A DNA stretch of 64,000 bases from contig FTLJ01000814.1 in the NCBI GenBank assembly GCA_900155495.1, positions 1 through 64,000 on the forward strand. The letters run 5' to 3'. Below are positions 57,432 to 64,000 of this stretch, piece by piece. Source of the DNA: Porogramme epimiltina. Lineage: Eukaryota > Basidiomycota > Agaricomycetes > Polyporales > Polyporaceae. Both the position numbers and the translations under genes were made by a program. The notes under the pieces were generated by a model that was not told the origin of the DNA, ran no database searches, and saw only the letters and a program-made list of their open reading frames with translations. Within the stretch, counting starts at the first letter, position 1; every line of letters starts with the position of its first letter.

Positions 57432-59550
57432 ATGACCACAGCTGCCAGGTCCGCACCCCTCCCTTTTTTTCCGCTTCGCGAGCCCATCGCGCTCACAGAT
57501 CTGCCCAAGCATCATCCCGCAGAAGCGCAAGGACTCGTCGCGGCGCTCGCCGGCCCGCGCGGACGACCAATCCGACGGCACCACCGATACCGCCACCGCC
57601 CAGAGCGCGTCCCCCACCGATGAGTTCGGCAGCGGACGCATCACCTGCGAAGGGTGCGGCGACTCCGTCTTGATCAGGGACGAGGCCACCGGCGGCTTTA
57701 CCGCCAAGCACTGGGATGTCCACCGCGGCGAGTGGTGCGTCCCCCCAGCAGGCGGGCGGGCGTGTGCTATGGCACCAGCCCGCCTCCGGACGCGCTCATC
57801 ACTGATACCTCCCTCGTTTCTTGTCCCTTGCAGTATTTCAGCGACCCAGGCTCAGTCCCTCGACGCGTCTCAGCCACAGGCGAAACGACGTCGCGCTAAG
57901 CGCACGGAGAAGGAGCGCATCGACTACCTCCGCTCCGACCCGTACGTCGCCAAGTTTGAGGCATACCGCGTCCTCTGCGCGTCCTGCGACAAGTGGATTC
58001 GCCTCCGGCACAGCTCGACCTACTCCGCTACCCCGTGGGACGCGCACCGAAAGAGTTGCCTCGCAAAGCGAGTGTAAGTGTGCCCGTAGCTATCGCCGCT
58101 CGGAACGTCATGGCTGAGGCCCCTCTCTCGTAGAAGCAGAGCGAAGAATCCAGCCCCACAGAACGACCGCTCCGCCGTCTTTGGCGCAGACTCCAACGTC
58201 AAGCGGTTCGACAGCTCTCGCGTCCAGTGTCGCGCGTGCGACAAATGGATACCGATCCTCACCAATGACAACGCGACTGCGATCAAGACCTGGAAGCAGC
58301 ACTCGGAAGCTTGTCAGATGCAGGCCGCCACCAGCCCCGGCGCCTCGACGTCCAAGTGCGTACCTGTCGTGCGGTCGTGCGGAAGCACCCCTTTGCTGAT
58401 AGTCGCCAGGTTCAGTATCGCCAACGCTCCCTCTCCGTCCAAGCACCTCCTCGCTCTCGCTTCTTCCTCCTCCCTCCTACCACCGTCTGCGTCCGCCCGG
58501 GCGGCCGTCGCCCAGTCCGCGCCCGTGCACTCCCAGTCCCCATCGCAGCCCTCCCCGTCGGCGACGACGCCCTACTCCGCAGCGTCATTTAAGGACTACA
58601 CGCCCAACAACTACAACAGCACGCTGGAGCCCCGTCGGCGAAATGCGGATCAGCGCGCCGCCGCTCTACGCGCGGATACGCTGCTTGAGGAGGTCGAGCC
58701 GAACCGCGTTCTGTGCAAGATGTGCCGCAAGTGGGTGAAGCTGAGGAAGGACAGCACGTACTGCGCGTACCCGTGGATCCAGCACCGGAGCAAGTGCCAG
58801 AAGAAGCAGTGAGTGCTGTGTAGGCTCGATCACCGACGAGGAAGGGCTTCTAATTCTCCCGCGCACCGTAGCCAAAAGATCTCCGAGCGCGAGGCCGAGA
58901 TCGCTCAGCTCCGCGCGGAGCGCGACGCGGCGCTCGAGGGCGAGCTGTCGGACTCGAGCAACGAGGTCGACAAGCTCGAGGAGTACGACGAGGCGGGCGA
59001 GTGGGAGCGGCGCAAGGCTGACCGGCAGCACGCGAAGGCGATGGCTCTGGCGGAGGCCGCCGCTGCACGGTTGCGCCTGGAGCTCGAGGATGCGGCTCGG
59101 CCTCCGCAGGTGGGCTCGGGCGCACCCAGTGAGGATGATGATGCAATGTGGGACTACATGGACGTCGACATTGCCGTGCCGCAGAGGCTGGTAGACTTCG
59201 AGGCACCCCCTGGGAGGTGAGTAGAGTAATATCCCCGGGTTTGATCTCGTCGTTGCCCCGAACACGCCACTGACCAAAACCCTTCCGATGGCGTACTCTC
59301 TGTGCATGGTGTTGTCCATAACTCTGGCAGGCTCGAATTTGTCACGCGCTCTATCCGCCACCTCTTCCGCATCGCGTACGCGCGCGAGGACGAGCTCACG
59401 ATCGCGGCGCTGATCACGTACCTGAACGCGGCGATGCCCCCGGACAAGCACGAGGACTTCGACATGGCCGAGGTCACGAAGATAATGACGGGCCTGCACG
59501 AGCGCGGCGTGTTCATGTTCGAGGGAAATGCCATCCGCCTGCCGACGTAA
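57432..59550 (+). CDS. Protein with four Cys/His modules, a coiled coil and a C-terminal winged-helix-like domain
   Basis: Exons 57432-57448, 57510-57734, 57834-58073, 58134-58355, 58410-58808, 58872-59216 and 59331-59550 give 1668 nt, 555 residues. Four modules share the pattern C-x2-C-x-K/S-W/V...W-x2-H-x3-C or a variant: ITCEGCGDSVLIRDE...WDVHRGE, VLCASCDKWIRLRHSSTYSA...WDAHRKSC, VQCRACDKWIPIL...WKQHSEAC and VLCKMCRKWVKLRKDSTYCA...WIQHRSKC. Next is a Glu/Arg-rich coiled coil (ISEREAEIAQLRAERDAALE) and an acidic patch. The C-terminal 70 residues (DELTIAALITYLNAAMPPDK, HERGVFMFEGNAIRLPT) look like a winged helix. The build suggests DNA- or chromatin-linked work, which is inference. The exon 2 acceptor (CCCAAG) was chosen for phase. 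GC-rich and single copy here. Confidence 0.85.
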
Positions 59551-60077
59551 CAAAAAACAGACGCAGCAGCGGCCGACGGCCATTATCTCGAGCACGTCAG
59601 TGGCAAGGCGCGGATGCTACTTACCCCCCCGGCATCCCAACGAATCGCCGGTCCATGGGGACGTCAAAGAGGGGAGGGGGAAAGGGGTGAAGGGGAAGAA
59701 CACTTGCTATATATGTGCCGCCGCAGCCTGCCACGCTGCGGGTGTGGGTGCGGCACCGGCTTTTCCGACTTCTTAAGGTATAGCATAAAAGGGGACGGCC
59801 GGTAGCGGACCTTCTACGAGATTAGTGTGTCCCATGCGCGCTCCGTCACTTCTTCTCGCCAATATTTAAATCGTCGACACATGCGCCTCTGCGTCCCCTC
59901 TCTACACGCCGCCATCGCCGCTTTGTGAAGTGAAGTTCCCAGCACGCGAGGTGCCCGCTTCTCTTACGAGCCGCACTGATGTTTACTACTAGAAATGGAC
60001 GGTGCTGGGGTAGTGGTCCGATAAGCATTGATGGAGACGGAGCTAAAGGATACGAAGTATGTATTATCCTTTTCCTC
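59551..60077. other. Intergenic region between convergent genes
   Basis: 527 bases holding the 3' ends of the Cys/His-module gene and the isochorismatase-like gene. Nothing else is recognised. Confidence 0.45.
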
Positions 60078-61048
60078 TCAGTTTGATACCTTCAACCCAG
60101 AAAGCGTCCCGTTGGTGACTGCAGCATCGTGCGCACGCGCCAGCATCCCATACTCGGGGAGGTACCTGTAACATGCGGCAGTCAGCTTCCGACCCATTAC
60201 GACGTACATACAATAACAACGACTCACTTGTCGAAGAACGGCAGCATCTCGACTGCTCCAGGAGTGTTGCGCCAGTCGCGCATAAGCTCACACGCGACGG
60301 CGAACATAGAGAGGATCTGCACGCCTGCGGCGCGCATCCTGTCGTTGGCCTCGCTCGCAGTCTTCACGTTAAAGGTGCCAGACGCGTCGCTGTTCGCGAA
60401 CACTGTGTACCCGGCCTCGACGAGCGAGAGCGCAAGGAACGTCGTGCAGACCTGCCATACAGATAGGTGAGAAACGCGCGAGTAGAAGGTTAAGGTGATG
60501 TCCAGAGCAAAGAGACACGTACGTCGGTGGTGACACCCGCGAGGATGATCTGCTTCTTGCCCGTCGCCTGGACGGCGGCGCGGAAGTCGGCGTTGTCCCA
60601 CGCGTTGACCTCACCGTTGCGCTTGATGAAGGTCGAGTTCGGGTGCAGCGCGATGATCTCCTGCGGGAGGGGGCCGTTGGGACCTGCGCCGTTCTAGCAG
60701 TCAGAGGAAAGTTACGAGGACAGCTGCAAGATAGGACGCACCGGTCTCGGCGCTGGTGGTGAGGACGGTCGGGAGACCAAACACCTTGGCGAGCTCGGCG
60801 TGCGCGAGGAGGTTGTTCTTGAACTGGGCGGGGGTGAAGTCCCGCGCTAGCTGGAAAAGGCCCTCCTGGTGGTCGACGACGAGCAGCGCGGCGTTGTCCT
60901 TGTCGATGCGCTCGTACGTGAAAGCCGACGCTACGGGTTAAATGGAGAGTCAAAAGCGATTCCAGAAGGAACGTAGAGAAAGCGTACCCAGGGCGGCGAG
61001 GCTGAGAAGAGCGACGTAGAGGCGAGCAAAGACAGCGGTGAACTGCAT
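60078..61048 (-). CDS. Secreted isochorismatase-like hydrolase (cysteine hydrolase)
   Basis: Exons 61048-60988, 60930-60742, 60683-60523, 60451-60228 and 60165-60078 give 723 nt, 240 residues. MQFTAVFARLYVALLSLAAL with ASA is a clear signal peptide, unusual for the family, whose members are mostly intracellular. The catalytic triad is visible: Asp40 in ALLVVDHQEGL, Lys104 in NSTFIKRNGEVNAW and Cys139 in GVTTDVCTTFLALSLVEAGY. The fold is that of isochorismatase/nicotinamidase/YcaC-like hydrolases. The best match in style is the YcaC group, whose natural substrate is unknown. With export it may act on an extracellular amide or ester, which is inference. All introns have good splice sites. Confidence 0.92.
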
Positions 61049-61154
61049 TTTAGTGATTTTGAGAGTGTCAGAGAAGAGAAGTTGGTCGACGAGGGAGAAG
61101 TGGGCGAAGAGCTGCTGTGGATCGCTGACTCTCCACCCCTCCAACAGCCCCTCT

Positions 61155-61160
61155 TTTATA
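61155..61160 (-). promoter_or_regulatory. TATA box of the isochorismatase-like gene
   Basis: TATAAA on the minus strand, 107 bases before the start codon at 61048. Confidence 0.55.
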
Positions 61161-64000
61161 CCCGCCAGCCTCACGGCGGACTCACCGTCGTGACCCCTCG
61201 CCCAACTCCTCTCGTCCAATCACTCGCGCCATCACCTCCCGCCGTCCCGCCGTCTTGGCCCAGTCGCCATCGAACCCGAGCCGAGCGAGCCACAGACGCG
61301 CCCCCGCGCCCTCGTTCCTTCTCGCCTTCCATAACCAACCTAGCGCGGCCCACGCGTGCCCCGGGGAGCGACCGCTGTCCGTGGGAACGCGTGGGGAGCG
61401 CGAGCCTCGTTATAGGGCGCCACGCGGCACGTGACCGCGTCGCGCTCGCCGCGGCTCGCCAGATCCGGGCGCGCGTTTCTCAGACGGGAGGCGCGGGGCT
61501 GACGCGGCGCGCCCGAATTTGTCTGCGGGCATGCACGGCGTGATCGATGCGGTGTCGTGGGCCCGCGGTCGGGTGTCGCGAGGCGTGTGGTGGGCGACCT
61601 GCTATCGGTGATGCGGTGTGCCTCGGATATTGGCCGTTGAGCCTAAACGTTGGCGAGGGCGCACCGCCGCCGCTTCTTCGCCCGAAAGGTGGTTGTGGGC
61701 TCCGCGCGGTGCGGGCCCCGCCGAGGCTTGAGTCCCTTTATTGGAAGTCGAGCGCGGGACCGCGATGGTGGGTGCTGGATTGGGAAACGACGTTCTCAGT
61801 GTTCGTGTCTGGACAGTGTCGATACAGGCGCGAGGATCGACGCACGTTGAGGTCGATGATGACATATTCATGAGGAATCTGTCACTCTGAGGGCGGAATT
61901 GAAGGTGTCTGATGTAAGGGAGCGCGTCAGAAACACGAAATCATGTTCGACGTTCGCACGTACTCTCGATCGGGGGATGTGCGCGCTCGAAGATACTCCG
62001 GTGCCTCGGAGGTGAAGAGATGTTGGAAACGTGTAGATGTCTGGGAATGGGAACAACATAACCACGACTCCCATGCACGCTCCTGTGTATGCGATTTTAG
62101 TATTGGAATAAGGAAGGAAGGACACATCGCCAGCCCTTACCAGCTGAATCTTCCGTCGGTTTGAGGAGGAAAATCACAAATGATAAACTCCCCGGATCCG
62201 AAAGCTCGTATGGGATGCCCACGGTGTGAGGGCGGCGAGGTAAGCTTCTCTGACACTGCACACGTCTGACATTACTGGTTGTAATGTCATCACCAGTGAA
62301 TCTGGCGGCGAGCAAACCGGGGCCCCGTAGCAGCGGATAAACGTCTCATGTGTGTCTGAGAAGTAGAAAAAATTACGTCGTCAGCACTTAGTGTACACAT
62401 AGACGGAACCGCGCGGAGGTGGTGCGTACCACGGCCCCTATAACGGCCGGCAGGGGCAGCAAGCGGAGCAGGCCTAAGGAACTCCGCCGTGAGCCCTGAA
62501 AACGCAGCCAGTCAGCGGCGTCGTGAGGTTGCAAGGGTAAGCGAACGAGAGTCAGCCGGGACGCACCTTCGACTCATGCCGACGACCCCAACGTGGACTT
62601 GGTTCGCCCGCGCTCGCGCCCGCCCCAACCTCCTCCTTGCCCCCCATGACCCAGCGACTCCCCTAGCCCTCTCTCCCCTTCCATCTGCGGGCCCATACCA
62701 CCGCTCCCATTCGAACACGACCGCTCTCCAAGGCTGCCAATGATCTCAGAACCACGCCAGTCTCTAGCACGGCCTTCCCCGCCCGCCCTGCAACCCAGAG
62801 ACTGCTACGGACACAAGGACAGCACTCCTCGACGTCGGGATCCCCTCAATAGCCCGAAGATGACACCAAAGGGACAAGGTGCGCCGCGACCGCCGCTCCG
62901 TCTCGGGCTCTTCCACCCCTATCCTTCTATACCTGGCACCACTGCCCGTAGTTGCTACCGCAGCCTCCAGCGGCCATCCCACAAGCTCCCTCGCCGCAGG
63001 GCGCCCGCAGCCCTCCCTCGCCGCATACACATCCACACGACCGCCGCCAGCAACGCCACGACTGCTAAGCGTCGCACTTCGGGGCCAGCGGCGCAGAGCG
63101 GCGACGGTGGCGGCAGCGGCGGATCTCGGTGCGCGGCGTGCGGCGAGCGCGATGCGGCGCAGCGGAGGGCGTTCTCGCCGCGGGGGATCTAGAAGTACGT
63201 GGCGCTCCGATGGGATCATGGATGTGGTCCTCGTGCGGGTCTTTGTGACCGTATCTGCCACCTATGCGTAAAGCTGGGTGTACTACGGGCACAGCTGCGT
63301 CCTGAAGGGGGCTGGTGCTGGACCGCGGCGGGCTGCGTGGGCGGGAGGTGTCCGAGGATGTATGCCAGGTCCTATACGCCACGTCGGTGGGGTGTCCGTA
63401 TACGGGTGTGGTGTGTGGTGCCGCGTCGGAGACGAGGAAGCGGGCCTCATACCCCGCGGCTTTCAGGTACTACAATGACGCTATGGCGTCACTAGACATC
63501 CCGAGCAGCGGAGGCCCACACTCGCCCACCGTCGTCTCCTCGCCCCTCCGAGTCGGATGTAGATGACGGAATGCGCGGCCAACGAGGACACTCGCTGTGG
63601 ACGGGCGGGAAGTAAAGCACAGAGCACTGGGCACCGTTCATCGAACGTTAACCTTCTCCTCATCGTCTGGGCCACGTTCCATACCGCTGTGCACCTTGAT
63701 CACGGGGTGCAGAGCCACGGGCGATGCGTCCACGCTGAGTGCTTCTGGCGAACCAAGAGGCGCGGTTCGCCAGGAATGATGAGCCCATAGCGCGTGGGAG
63801 GGCGAGAGATGGGCGCGGGGTGCGGCCACGTGGGGTCGGAGATACGGTGCAGCGCTGTGGACAACGACGCCCGAGCTTATCCTCGTTCAAAGTTGGCGGT
63901 CGCTGGGAGATCACCGCCGTTCGAGGCTCGCGGGCGAGGGAAGATGCGGTAGCTCGCGCTTCCTTTGACCGTGATCGATGGTCAACGTAGTGCGTCGCTA
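61161..64000. other. GC-rich region at the right edge, no supported gene
   Basis: 2.8 kb with many overlapping open frames on both strands, several Arg/Pro-rich, as expected from GC content. The frames at 62740-63271 are open on both strands at once and show no motif. It may be the 5' flank of a gene beyond the window. A small part around 61870-62300 is AT-richer and equally featureless. Confidence 0.35.

Noticed and set aside
57201..57707. 168-codon minus-strand open frame
   Set aside because: It is antisense to exons 1 and 2 of the Cys/His-module gene and carries no motif.
62740..63271. Overlapping Arg/Pro-rich frames on both strands near the right edge
   Set aside because: Both strands are open together and no splice pattern or domain is visible.
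1..64000. tRNA, rRNA, CRISPR arrays and bacterial-type operons
   Set aside because: No cloverleaf, rRNA core or regular spacer array was noticed by eye, and the gene structure is eukaryotic.

Overview
The window reads as nuclear DNA of an Agaricomycete (mushroom-forming) fungus, most like the Polyporales. Coding regions are cut by many 47-75 bp GT-AG introns, promoters often carry TATA boxes, and the families present are typical of this group: DUF6534 membrane protein, adenylate-forming (NRPS-like) reductases, TAP-like alpha/beta hydrolase, and a lineage-specific family with a GYPLW motif. Gene models were built by hand from reading frame, splice signals and paralogue alignment. Every full-length model splices to an exact multiple of three.

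Layout. 1-2.5 kb: the end of a proline-rich protein and a shortened DUF6534 gene, both on the minus strand. 4.4-19.4 kb: three intact tandem A-T-R reductase genes on the plus strand, sharing one intron plan. 21-25.8 kb: three small secreted-protein genes that share a beta-rich VTT...PTT...FDP...FP module and an identical 52-nt first exon, plus a small conserved intracellular protein. 26.6-36.4 kb: a secreted serine hydrolase, a C2H2 zinc-finger gene and two GYPLW-family genes that share one promoter interval. 38.9-43.9 kb: a GC-rich housekeeping-like patch with a coiled-coil protein and a beta-carbonic anhydrase. 45-57.2 kb: a mosaic of a third and a fourth GYPLW gene, a decayed inverted copy of the hydrolase region, two more C2H2 genes and a P-loop NTPase-like protein. 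57.4-61 kb: GC-rich again, with a four-fold Cys/His-repeat protein and a secreted isochorismatase-like hydrolase. 61.2-64 kb holds no gene I can support.

How the genes may work together. The three reductases presumably activate carboxylic acids as adenylates, load them on the carrier serine and release them as aldehydes or alcohols; their substrates cannot be read from sequence. The 26-57 kb part looks like accessory DNA in which a few families (C2H2, GYPLW, hydrolase, P-loop) have been copied, inverted and partly lost. The best candidates for something undescribed are the secreted VTT-module family, one member of which looks like a Kex2-processed repeat precursor, and the four-member GYPLW/GTTKT family of unknown function.
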